Origin: Phycisphaerales bacterium
Lineage (GTDB): Bacteria; Planctomycetota; Phycisphaerae; Phycisphaerales; UBA1924
Assembly: GCA_020847535.1 (NCBI GenBank)
Contig: JADLBU010000076.1
Location: 1-64,000, forward strand
Reading direction: 5' to 3'
Length of the DNA: 64,000 nt
The notes beneath the pieces were generated by a model, which ran no database searches, was not told the DNA's origin, and was given only the letters and a program-made list of their open reading frames with translations. A program made the translations under genes and the position numbers. Shown in pieces: positions 25,543 through 34,041 of this stretch (positions are counted from its first letter, which is position 1; every line of letters starts with the position of its first letter).

Positions 25543-25657
25543 GCCAGGAACTCCAACTCCCACGTCGATTGCCAAAGTAGCTTATACGCATGTGATTGAA
25601 CACTGATTTATGCCCTGCGTTGCGGTTTTTGCGGTTCTCTCATACATTCTGCCCCGC

Positions 25658-27637
25658 ATGGCGATCCCACAACTGACCCCCGAGCAGGTGCGGACCTGGA
25701 CCCCGCAGGAAAAAGACCGCTGGTGGCTGACCAACGTCTTCCGCGGAGACATGGCCCAGTTGACGCTGCGCTCGGCGATCACGGGGTTTCTGCTGGGCGG
25801 GTTCCTCTCGGCGACCAACCTCTACGTCGGCGGCAAGACCGGCTGGACGCTGGGCGTGGGCCTGACGAGCGTGATCCTGGCGTTCGCGATGTTCAAGGTG
25901 CTGTCCAGCCTCGGCGCCAAGGACATGACGATCCTTGAGAACAACGCGATGCAGTCGATCGCGACCAGCGCGGGGTACATGACCAGCCCGCTGATCTCGG
26001 GCCTGGCCGCGTACATGATGGTGAAGAACACGCTGATCCCCTGGTGGCAGATGATGGTCTTCAACGTCGTGCTGTCGATGCTGGGGGTGCTGGTCGCGTT
26101 CCCCATGAAGCGCCGCTTCATCAACGTCGAGCAGCAGCCCTTCCCCGAGGGACGGGCCTGCGGTGTCCTGCTGGACACGCTGTACACGGGCGCAAACACC
26201 TCCGGACTCTTCAAAGCCAAGGTGCTCGCCGCGGCCGCGATCGTCTCCGGTGTGCTCAAGTTCTGCGGCGGCGAGGCCTATCAGACGTTCATCCAGGCCC
26301 GTCTCCTGGGCATGTCCACCGTCCACTGGCTCAAGGAACACCCCCTCGACTGGATCTTCACCCAGTTCACGCTGCTGGGAACTCCCCCCAAGAGACTCGA
26401 GCTCAGCCCCACCATCGAATTGACCATGTTCGGCGCCGGCGGGCTCATGAACATCCGCTACGCCGCCAACATGTTCGTCGGCATGATCGCCGCCTACTAC
26501 ATCGCCGCCCCCCTGGTCATCCAGGCCGGCGACGCCGTCACCAGCCAGGGCGTGGTTATTACTCCCGACGGCGTCTTCCGCCGCACCGAGGTGCTCAACT
26601 CCTGGCTCCTCTGGCCCGGTGTCGTCATGCTCGTGAGCGCCTCGCTGCTTGCGTTCTTCGCCAACCCGAAGATGATCCTCACGGCCTTCACGGGACTGTT
26701 TGGCCGCAAAAAAGGGCCCGAGCACGCCGACCCGCTCAAGCACATCGAGTTCCCCCTGTGGATCAGCCTCGTGGGTGTCCCGATCATCGGCGCTGCGGGT
26801 GTGTGGATGGCCCACGCCTGGTTCGACGTACGGCCCGAGCTTGGGGCGATGGCGATCCCGCTGATCATCGTCCTCACGCTGATCGCCGTGAACTCGACCT
26901 CCCTCACGGGCATCACCCCAACGGGCTCGCTCTCCAAGATCACGCAGCTCACGTTCGGCGTCATTGACCGGCACAACCCGGCAACCAACCTCATGACCGC
27001 CTGCATGACGACCGAGGTCGCCAGCAACGCGGCGAACCTGCTGATGGACATCAAGCCCGGGTACATGCTGGGAGCCAAGCCCAGGCAGCAGGCGATCGGC
27101 CACTGCATCGGGATCCTGTCGGGCGCTCTGGCGAGCACGCCGCTCTTCTATGTCCTCTTCCTGGCGGGCCACAAGGACAACCCGTTCGTGCCCGCGCGGC
27201 CCGAGCTTGCCGCGCAGCCGATCCAGGATTTCCTCGTGACGCCCCAGTTCGGTTTCCCGGCGGCGATGCAATGGAAGGGAATCAGCGACCTGATCGAAAA
27301 GGGGATGGCCAACCTCCCGGACTCGGCCAAGTGGGCGATGCTGGGGTGCCTGATCTTCGGCGTGATCTTCGAGATCGTGCGCCTGATGACCAAGAGCAAG
27401 AGCCCGATCTCACCGGTCGCCTTCGGGCTGGGCATCGTGCTCCCGCCCGATTCGGTGCTCTGGATGTTCCTCGGATCGCTCTTCTTCTGGGTGATGGGCA
27501 AGATCTACACCGCTCGCACCAGTACCTTGGGATGGCGGCTGTGGATCGATACCCACGAACCCATCTGCGCAGGCCTGATCGCCGGCGGTGCGCTCGTCGG
27601 GATCGGCGATAACCTTGTCAAGGTGTTCCTGATCTGA
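25658..27637 (+). CDS. OPT-family oligopeptide transporter
   Basis: A 659-residue polytopic membrane protein of the OPT superfamily, which takes up peptides or metal-chelates by proton symport. Characteristic blocks are TNLYVGGKTGWTLGVGLTS near residue 50, ENNAMQSIATSAGYMTSPLISG near residue 105 and INVEQQPFPEGRACG near residue 165, the last matching the OPT NQPFPEG consensus region. It has about 14 hydrophobic segments. The upstream 115 bases separate it from the divergent carboxypeptidase, whose products it might import; that link is inference. Confidence 0.9.
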   Translation: MAIPQLTPEQVRTWTPQEKDRWWLTNVFRGDMAQLTLRSAITGFLLGGFLSATNLYVGGKTGWTLGVGLTSVILAFAMFKVLSSLGAKDMTILENNAMQSIATSAGYMTSPLISGLAAYMMVKNTLIPWWQMMVFNVVLSMLGVLVAFPMKRRFINVEQQPFPEGRACGVLLDTLYTGANTSGLFKAKVLAAAAIVSGVLKFCGGEAYQTFIQARLLGMSTVHWLKEHPLDWIFTQFTLLGTPPKRLELSPTIELTMFGAGGLMNIRYAANMFVGMIAAYYIAAPLVIQAGDAVTSQGVVITPDGVFRRTEVLNSWLLWPGVVMLVSASLLAFFANPKMILTAFTGLFGRKKGPEHADPLKHIEFPLWISLVGVPIIGAAGVWMAHAWFDVRPELGAMAIPLIIVLTLIAVNSTSLTGITPTGSLSKITQLTFGVIDRHNPATNLMTACMTTEVASNAANLLMDIKPGYMLGAKPRQQAIGHCIGILSGALASTPLFYVLFLAGHKDNPFVPARPELAAQPIQDFLVTPQFGFPAAMQWKGISDLIEKGMANLPDSAKWAMLGCLIFGVIFEIVRLMTKSKSPISPVAFGLGIVLPPDSVLWMFLGSLFFWVMGKIYTARTSTLGWRLWIDTHEPICAGLIAGGALVGIGDNLVKVFLI

Positions 27638-27683
27638 CCCGTCGACTCCCAGACAGGTCGGCGTCAGCCAAGAGGGGGATGCG

Positions 27684-28637
27684 ATGGCCCAGGAAACTGA
27701 AATGGCTGGCGCTGCGCCGCCGACCGTTCCCGTACTCCCGGTGCGACAGGCGACCGGCCTGAGCCCGGTTGCTTCAGTCGTGGTCGCCTTTCTCGTGTTG
27801 ATCGCCGTGGGCGGGGTGGCGATCGTGGTCGGGTCGGCCATCTATGTCGTGCTGTTCATTCCCCTCGAAGGCGGCTCGGAAGCGATCGGGGAGCGGCTCA
27901 AGGGTGATCCCGGCATCATGTTCGCCAGCATGATCCCCTCGCAATTGGCGATGCTCGCGGTCGCGTGCCTGTGGCGATGGCGCAACGCCCCTCCGTTTCG
28001 ACAGCGGCTGGGATTGGTGTCGCCCCACCTCACCGGCGGGCAATGGGCCATGGTGCTTGCATCGGCCGGCATCCCGTTCGCCGTCAGCGTGCTCGCCGCC
28101 GCATCCATGGCGAAGTTCTCCTTCTCAGACCCCGAAGCGCTCGGCGACATGTGGACCTCCATGACCGGCGCGCTGGCCGTGTTCTGGGTCGCCTACATCG
28201 GCATCGGACCGGGGATCGTCGAGGAAATGTACTTCCGGGGCTTCATGCAGCGGCGTCTGCTCTCGGCGAGATCGGCGTTCTTCTCGATCGGCCTGACCTC
28301 GCTCTTCTTCGCGATCGTGCATATCGATCCCCCCGCGTTCATGCTGGCGCTGGTACTGGGAATCTGGCTGGGATGGCTTTCCTGGAAGACCGGCTCGATC
28401 CTGCCGTCGATCGCGACGCACGCGCTGATCAACTCCGGCTGGAACCTCGCGCAGGTCTCGCTCCGCAAGGTCGAGGTTCCGGAATGGACAATCTGGACCG
28501 GCTGCGGGGCGCTGTTTGTGATCTCGCTGATCTGCTTCGTCGGCACCATCCGCATGCTCAGGGGCCGCCCCCCGGCAGACCCGGTGGTGAACCCGTCGGG
28601 GCCTGCGGAGGAGCTTCCAGCAGCCCGATCTTCGTGA
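27684..28637 (+). CDS. CPBP-family intramembrane metalloprotease
   Basis: A 317-residue membrane protein with the three CPBP (Abi/CAAX protease) motifs: EEMYFRGFMQRRL near residue 180, SLFFAIVHID near residue 213, and HALINSGWN near residue 250, which provide the catalytic Glu pair and zinc or active-site His. It has about eight membrane segments. An AGGGGG ribosome site precedes the ATG. The last 80 bases overlap the 3' end of the convergent ExbD gene, encoding a Pro/Ala-rich tail. Confidence 0.88.
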   Translation: MAQETEMAGAAPPTVPVLPVRQATGLSPVASVVVAFLVLIAVGGVAIVVGSAIYVVLFIPLEGGSEAIGERLKGDPGIMFASMIPSQLAMLAVACLWRWRNAPPFRQRLGLVSPHLTGGQWAMVLASAGIPFAVSVLAAASMAKFSFSDPEALGDMWTSMTGALAVFWVAYIGIGPGIVEEMYFRGFMQRRLLSARSAFFSIGLTSLFFAIVHIDPPAFMLALVLGIWLGWLSWKTGSILPSIATHALINSGWNLAQVSLRKVEVPEWTIWTGCGALFVISLICFVGTIRMLRGRPPADPVVNPSGPAEELPAARSS

Positions 28638-29064
28638 TCCCCAGCGCGTGGCACATCTCGTGTACCCGGACGATGTCCGCGTAGGGAACATCCGAAGCGG
28701 GGGTCACCAGCAGGGCCAGCGTCTCGGGGCTGGCATCCCCGGTCAGCTCTTCGAGTTTTTTCTGGAGCGCATCAATATTCGCGCCGGCCAGCCCCGCCCC
28801 GTTGACAACCGATGTGCCCCCTGGCCCTCGCGAGATGGAGAACTCCAGCCGTGTCGGCTCCTGGTCCGGCAGCGGCTGGGATGCAGACGCCTTCCGGGGC
28901 AGGGCCGACTTGAGCATCCACTCCGGCCCCATGACCGCCGTGCTCGCCATGAAAAAGACCAGGATCACCATCACGACATCGACCATGGGAGTCATGTTGG
29001 GACCGTAATGCATGTCCCAATGCTCCTTGGCGCTCAGCCGGCGATGAAATCCGCGTCGTCTCAT
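28558..29064 (-). CDS. ExbD/TolR-family biopolymer transport protein (second)
   Basis: A 168-residue protein with one membrane helix and the signature NMTPMVDVVMVILVFFMAST near residue 22, whose Asp carries protons in ExbB/ExbD-type motors. The periplasmic domain ends IVRVHEMCHALGITKIGLL. A Pro-rich C-terminus overlaps the convergent CPBP gene. It follows another ExbD gene by 8 bases. No ExbB/TolQ gene is in the window. Confidence 0.9.
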   Translation of the reverse strand: MRRRGFHRRLSAKEHWDMHYGPNMTPMVDVVMVILVFFMASTAVMGPEWMLKSALPRKASASQPLPDQEPTRLEFSISRGPGGTSVVNGAGLAGANIDALQKKLEELTGDASPETLALLVTPASDVPYADIVRVHEMCHALGITKIGLLEAPPQAPTGSPPGLPGGGP

Positions 29065-29072
29065 GAGTTTGA

Positions 29073-29498
29073 CTAGGGCTGTCGTTCGGCGACCAGGCGG
29101 ACGCTCGTGAGGCCGGCTCGTCGACAGGCCGCAAGCACGGGCGCGAGGCGAGAATACGGAAGCTCACGGCCGGCGCGGATCCGAACCTCCGGTTGATCTC
29201 CAGGGCCCGCGGCCCGAAGCCGAAGTGTCGCCTCGAGGTTCCCAGGCGTGCCCGGCACACCATCGACGCTCAGCGGCGATTCCGAGGCGTTCTGGGTCGC
29301 CAGGATGTCCACGACCACTGCACGCGAGCTGGCATCCATCGTGCCCGAGCCGGACTTGGGGAGATCCTTGATGTTCTGCGAGGTCGCCAGCTTGCCGACC
29401 AGCAGGTAAAAGATGATCAAGCACATGACGACATCGATCATCGGGGTCACGTTGACCTTGCCGATCTGGTGGTGGGAATGGAGGGGTCGTCGTCTCAT
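29073..29498 (-). CDS. ExbD/TolR-family biopolymer transport protein (first)
   Basis: A 141-residue ExbD-type protein: VNVTPMIDVVMCLIIFYLLVGKLA near residue 15 holds the membrane helix and proton-carrying Asp. The periplasmic part has ELPYSRLAPVLAACRRAGLTSVRLV, the usual C-terminal strand-helix-strand. It lies 30 bases after the giant Maf-like gene and 8 bases before a second ExbD gene, so all three are probably one transcript. Both ExbD proteins start MRRR. Confidence 0.9.
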   Translation of the reverse strand: MRRRPLHSHHQIGKVNVTPMIDVVMCLIIFYLLVGKLATSQNIKDLPKSGSGTMDASSRAVVVDILATQNASESPLSVDGVPGTPGNLEATLRLRAAGPGDQPEVRIRAGRELPYSRLAPVLAACRRAGLTSVRLVAERQP

Positions 29499-29528
29499 GC
29501 CCGGTTGAGGGGTGGCGTGGGGGCTCGC

Positions 29529-32500
29529 TTACGGTAGAACGCGGGCCGTGGTTTGTGCATCCATGGCTTCGACCCACGCCGGACGCGGCAACGGAGCTAT
29601 CCGGGCTCCCGGCACGACACCCGGCAGCGGATCGATCACGCAGGCGCCCGCCTCCATCAGCCAGCGGTCATAAAAGCCTTCCAGCTCCTCGTAAACCTCA
29701 TCCCGGCGCGTGATGCGCGGGATGATCCACAGGTTCGGCATCCCCGGGCACGCGGCAACGGCGCGCGAGTGCCTGAGCAGCAGGCGCGTGTTGTGCTCGG
29801 CATCGCCGAGCCCATCGATGCCCGTGAGCGCGTGGTAGGTCTCCGGGTGCGCCGCAAGCAGGTCGATGCTGATCAGGATGACTTCGCCGGAAGTGGCGGG
29901 CAGTTGCAAGCGGGCCAGGTCCGCCGATGTGCTTGCCAGCCGCACACGCACGTGATGAAGCAAAAGCCCTGCATCCCCGGCGGCTTGCCGTGCCCCTGCA
30001 AGCCGGCCATCCCGGATCGCATCATCCGAGGCGATCATGGTCAGGCCGGGCCCATCCAAGCCTGCGCCATCCTTGAAGCACCGGGCGATCCCCGCCGGGT
30101 TCGGCGCTGCATCCAGATCCCAAATGATCCGCCTGATCGTTCGCGGGCACTGCGCAAAACGACCGGCAATCACGGAGGCGGTTGCTTGTGCAGAGGAAGC
30201 AACCACTCCCGCCAGCGCTGCGCGCGCGGCGGCTAGGCCCGCCGCGGTATCGGCAATCGCTCGCCGACCGGCATCGCGCAGTTCGATCGGGGCATCGATG
30301 CACGGAGGCTTGGCAATCGGATCGTGACGAGGCAGCGCCGGCACATACCCCAGCACGCCTCCGATCGTCGCAAACATCCGCGCCGTGGCCTCCCGTTCCC
30401 CGAGCTGTGCGGCCAGCTCACGCCCGATCACGCAGGGTGCGAAGCCCGGAGCCGTGGGCGAGAAAGTCAGCGGGTGCTGCTCGGGGTTCTCGCGATGGCG
30501 CAAGATGATCGCATCGGTGATCCCCGGATCGATGCAGCACCACTGCGGCCCCAGGAGCACGGCCGCATCGATGCGGCGCGCCTCCATCAGCCTCGCAAGC
30601 GAAGCAGGTCGCCAAAGCTCATCCCAGATCGTCAGGTTGCCCGGCCCACCGCGCCAGCAGTGCTCCGACCACCGCCGCACCTGGTACGCGGTTCGCCACC
30701 ATTCGATCCCCGCCGGATCCGCATCGGCCCATACGATCCCGAGCCGATCACGCATCTCGCGCGGCAGGTTCCCCACGATCCGTTCGGCGATCCCCGCGGT
30801 GTCCCGGACCAGCAGCACTCCATCAAGCTCCCGGCAATGCGCTAGTCGCGTGAGAGTCAGCTCAAGACCGCTCGCTCCATCCTTGACCGGCGCTTCCATC
30901 AGCCCCGGCGGGCACGCAAAGCACGGAATGACCGCGATGCAGCGCAGGCGCGACCGCAAACCACCCGCACCGGCCGCATCGACAGCCGCCGGCGCCTCGC
31001 TCGCGGCATCGCGCGTGATGCGAGGGGCCCCATCGACCATCCGCAGCGTGTCATCGAGCATGCGGCCGAGCTGGTCGGCGGCATCGGCGATCCACACGAC
31101 ATTGGTGATGTCGCGCTCGATCTGGCGGCGCTGGCGATCGATCGCCGAAAGAGACTGATCCAGTTCGATCGCTCTGTCCGCCTGGAACCGCTTAAACCCG
31201 CCGGTCTGGTTGAGAAACGAAACCAGCCCGTACGCCGGCTGCAGGCCGACAACCTCATCACGCATCCCGTGGGCCTGCTCGATCAGCGCCCCGACTCTAC
31301 GCTGGTCGGCGTGGTCCTTGAGCATGTCGGCGAGCCGGTCGGCGGTCCGACGGCTGAGTTGCGAGATCTTCCACGCATCCCTGCGGATGTCCGCCAGCCG
31401 GGCGCGGAGCTGTTCCCGGCGCTGGCGGGTGTCGATCGGCGCCGGCGTCGCGGGCAATCGGAGCTGCCCACCGCGGCCGAATCGCTCCAGCGCCTCGCGG
31501 AGCGGAAGGACCGCGGTGTGCCGCTTGGCGACCCCGCCCTCGGTGGCATCGATGGTGGTGAGCCCGCGAGCCTCATCGGCGGCAAAGTCGCGCTCGAACT
31601 GCACGAGGTATGTCGCCATCTGCTCATCGGTGTAGATCGGCCGCCCCAGGTGATCGCTCGCCCGGTGCAGGATGTGCCTGGATCGCACGATCCGCTGCCA
31701 CTCCAGCATCTCCAGCGTGTTGAACTCGTTGAGCTCACCCGCCCACACCTGGTGGATCGCCGCCCCCGCGTGATAATACTGGCCATCGGTGAACCCAAGA
31801 TCCTGCCCGATGAGGATCACCGGATCGCACCCCAGGTGCCGGCCAAGGTAGTACGCCAGGTGCGCAACCGTGGCCCCGGGCGTGATCGCACCCATCGGCC
31901 GCCCCAGCTCCGGCCCAAGCACATCGTCGAGGATCTTCTCCCCGGGGCACCGGACCATCCCCGGATACGCCGACATGATCGCCGGGTTGGCCTTGGGCTC
32001 GACGATCAGCGTGATCCCCTCGACATCGGCCGCGGTCAGCCCCTCGTAGAACCGCCGGCTGATCTCGTGATGATCGAGCGCGGTGACAAAGTGCGGCTTG
32101 ATGCCCCGTGCAAGCAGCTTCTTGAGAACGGTCTGCGCTGCGATGATGACCACGCAATCGCGAACTCCGGGCCGTGCGAGCAGGTCGATGTTGCGTTCCA
32201 GGCTGGGTCCCGCCGAGACCACCACCGCCGGCGAACCGCTCCCCGCGCCCGCCAGGTCGGCGATCCCCGGAACGGTCGCGTAGCGATCGATGTTCATCAG
32301 GAAGTTGCGCAGCGTGGTCTCGACCTGGACGAATGTCGTGATGACGTTGGTCTTGACGGCGCGCATCACGCGCGTCAGCGATTCGGTGAAGCGAGCACCC
32401 GACTCCCCCAGCCGCGCGCGGCTGGGAGGATGGTCGAGGATCTTGACGCCTGCGGCGAGCAAGCCCTCCATGCCGCTGATCGAGCTGTTGACCGTCGAAG

Positions 32501-32924
32501 CGTCATCGGATGTGAGCAGGACGATGTTGGTCCGGCTCATCCACGAGGTGTGGTCCTCGCGCTCGAGCACGGTTCGCAGCAGTGCCACATCAGGCTCAAA
32601 CACCAGCAGAACCCCCGTCTTGCGGATGCGATCCGCAAGCGCTGCAAGGTGGTGGCCCGCGCCGAAGCCCAGCACAGCGATGCACGCCGACGATTCGACC
32701 GGCGCCTGATCGGCGAGCACCCGGGCCTCGCGCAGCGGCTCGTGAAGGCTTGCCAGCAGACGATCCCCCAGGCGGATCGTCCAGGCCCCATCCCCAGCCG
32801 CGACAAACTCGACATCGGCTCTCGGCGCTGACCCCAGGACTGCCCGCGCTGCCGCCGGCGATTGACGACCCAGCGTCCGGAGATTTCGCTCGAAGATTGA
32901 ATCCAGGGGATTGCTCGCCTGCAT
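29529..32924 (-). CDS. Giant Maf-like (DUF115) protein with extra C-terminal domains
   Basis: A 1131-residue cytoplasmic protein. Residues 1-560 match the motility accessory factor / MptE-like family: VVVSAGPSLERNIDLL near residue 230, HFVTALDHHEI, and CDPVILIGQDLGFTDGQYYHAG near residue 380. Maf proteins transfer nonulosonic acids to flagellins. A nucleotidyltransferase-like segment follows (about 640-860), then a region whose layout resembles the second half of a radical-SAM barrel (VILISIDLLAAHPETYHALTG, then EVYEELEGFYDRWLMEAGACVIDPLPG), but no CxxxCxxC is present. The ATG at 32924 lacks a good ribosome site. Confidence 0.7.
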   Translation of the reverse strand: MQASNPLDSIFERNLRTLGRQSPAAARAVLGSAPRADVEFVAAGDGAWTIRLGDRLLASLHEPLREARVLADQAPVESSACIAVLGFGAGHHLAALADRIRKTGVLLVFEPDVALLRTVLEREDHTSWMSRTNIVLLTSDDASTVNSSISGMEGLLAAGVKILDHPPSRARLGESGARFTESLTRVMRAVKTNVITTFVQVETTLRNFLMNIDRYATVPGIADLAGAGSGSPAVVVSAGPSLERNIDLLARPGVRDCVVIIAAQTVLKKLLARGIKPHFVTALDHHEISRRFYEGLTAADVEGITLIVEPKANPAIMSAYPGMVRCPGEKILDDVLGPELGRPMGAITPGATVAHLAYYLGRHLGCDPVILIGQDLGFTDGQYYHAGAAIHQVWAGELNEFNTLEMLEWQRIVRSRHILHRASDHLGRPIYTDEQMATYLVQFERDFAADEARGLTTIDATEGGVAKRHTAVLPLREALERFGRGGQLRLPATPAPIDTRQRREQLRARLADIRRDAWKISQLSRRTADRLADMLKDHADQRRVGALIEQAHGMRDEVVGLQPAYGLVSFLNQTGGFKRFQADRAIELDQSLSAIDRQRRQIERDITNVVWIADAADQLGRMLDDTLRMVDGAPRITRDAASEAPAAVDAAGAGGLRSRLRCIAVIPCFACPPGLMEAPVKDGASGLELTLTRLAHCRELDGVLLVRDTAGIAERIVGNLPREMRDRLGIVWADADPAGIEWWRTAYQVRRWSEHCWRGGPGNLTIWDELWRPASLARLMEARRIDAAVLLGPQWCCIDPGITDAIILRHRENPEQHPLTFSPTAPGFAPCVIGRELAAQLGEREATARMFATIGGVLGYVPALPRHDPIAKPPCIDAPIELRDAGRRAIADTAAGLAAARAALAGVVASSAQATASVIAGRFAQCPRTIRRIIWDLDAAPNPAGIARCFKDGAGLDGPGLTMIASDDAIRDGRLAGARQAAGDAGLLLHHVRVRLASTSADLARLQLPATSGEVILISIDLLAAHPETYHALTGIDGLGDAEHNTRLLLRHSRAVAACPGMPNLWIIPRITRRDEVYEELEGFYDRWLMEAGACVIDPLPGVVPGARIAPLPRPAWVEAMDAQTTARVLP

Positions 32925-33033
32925 CGGGTGGTTTGGAATCCTGGAGAAGATACACGGCGGAAAAACCGCGGAGTTGCTTCCCGCCACGTCTCCCGAAGCC
33001 GCCATCGGCTCCCCGGGCGCCAAGACTGTAGTG

Positions 33034-33711
33034 ATGATCAAGATCGCTGCAACCGCCAACTCCTTTCGCATCACCGCCGGAAGCCTGCAAATCCCCGGAA
33101 CCGTGGATGTCACGCCTCTGCCCTCCGCGCCGCTCTGGGAGCGGCTGATCCTGGAGCAGACGTGGGTGACGGCGGGTGTCCTGCTCCTGGCGGCGGTGGT
33201 CTGGGCGGTGGTCATGCTCAAGCGACAGGAAGTACGACGAGCAGGGATCGGAAGCGGCGGGCTCGCACTGCTCGCCGCCTCGATCCTGGTCCTGGGCCGG
33301 GTGGTCCAGACGCCCCGCGAAATCATGGCTCGCCAGACCCAGGAGATGGTGTTCGCGGTCGCCGATGGCGACCACCCCCGCTTGAGGGCGCTGCTGGATG
33401 CCGATGCAGCGCTCGAGTTCCGCGGTGCCTGGTCCGCCGAGGGTCGCGAGGGAATCATGGGCCGGGTCGATGAATACGCCCAGTATCGCGGGCAGGTCAC
33501 CGATCACGCGGTGCTTGAGGTCCAGGCCTCTCGCGATGGCTCCAACGTCGGGCGAACCCAGGTTCATGTACGGGTCTCGGCCCAGGGCATGCCGGTCTTC
33601 TCCTGGTGGCGGCTGGATTGGCGAGCCGATGCCGATGGGAACTGGACCTGCCGCAGGATCGAATCCCTCTGGGTCAGCGCGGGTGTCCCCGGGCGGGGTC
33701 CGGGGCGATAG
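33034..33711 (+). CDS. Membrane protein with NTF2-like extracytoplasmic domain
   Basis: A 225-residue protein with two membrane helices (about residues 44-62 and 72-92), then a roughly 130-residue domain that looks NTF2/SnoaL-like: helical start MARQTQEMVFAVADGDHPRLRALL, a strand region, and a closing WWRLDWRADADGNWTCRRIESLWV. Function unknown. It is divergent from the Maf-like gene, and the ATG at 33034 (or a GTG one codon earlier) is chosen because upstream residues overlap that gene's start region. Confidence 0.7.
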   Translation: MIKIAATANSFRITAGSLQIPGTVDVTPLPSAPLWERLILEQTWVTAGVLLLAAVVWAVVMLKRQEVRRAGIGSGGLALLAASILVLGRVVQTPREIMARQTQEMVFAVADGDHPRLRALLDADAALEFRGAWSAEGREGIMGRVDEYAQYRGQVTDHAVLEVQASRDGSNVGRTQVHVRVSAQGMPVFSWWRLDWRADADGNWTCRRIESLWVSAGVPGRGPGR

Positions 33712-34041
33712 GAAGCCGGCAGGCTTTTCGGACCGATCTGGCCCCCGGGTCCGGAAAGGCACGGCTGGCGTGTCGGGTGCGAAGCCTGTGTGCCCGGCGC
33801 AGTCCCCAAAAACACCCCCCCAGCCACGCAAACGCCCCCCACGCGCGGTGCGTATCCGATAGATGAGGTGGCCGCCGATCGCGGCGGATGAACCCGGATC
33901 GCCGCGGCGCGGGTGAACGCCTGTTCACATCCCGTGCGCACAACGGCGACGGGCACGTCAGGGATGGATGGTTCCGGGGATTTCCCGCAGTGCGGGTGAT
34001 CTGGGGTGGGCGCCGGTGAGCCGGCGGAAGGGCTGAAGGCA
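33712..34041. promoter_or_regulatory. 330-base gap upstream of a secreted protein gene
   Basis: I see no gene here. It is GC-rich with several short inverted repeats, the clearest being GTGAAC-GCCT-GTTCAC at 33913-33928, about 115 bases before the ATG at 34042. Presumably it holds the promoter of that gene. Confidence 0.4.
33913..33928. promoter_or_regulatory. Operator-like inverted repeat, GAAC-N4-GTTC form
   Basis: A perfect 6-bp inverted repeat with a 4-base spacer. It fits the GAAC-N4-GTTC core of LexA boxes known from Gram-positive bacteria, but planctomycete LexA sites are not something I can verify here. Confidence 0.35.

Noticed and set aside
27410..27841. Minus-strand frame spanning the OPT/CPBP junction
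   Set aside because: It overlaps the 3' end of the OPT gene and the start of the CPBP gene antisense and has no coding evidence of its own.
31269..32831. 520-codon plus-strand frame opposite the Maf-like gene
   Set aside because: Arg/Asp/Gln-biased antisense translation without a ribosome site or recognisable fold.
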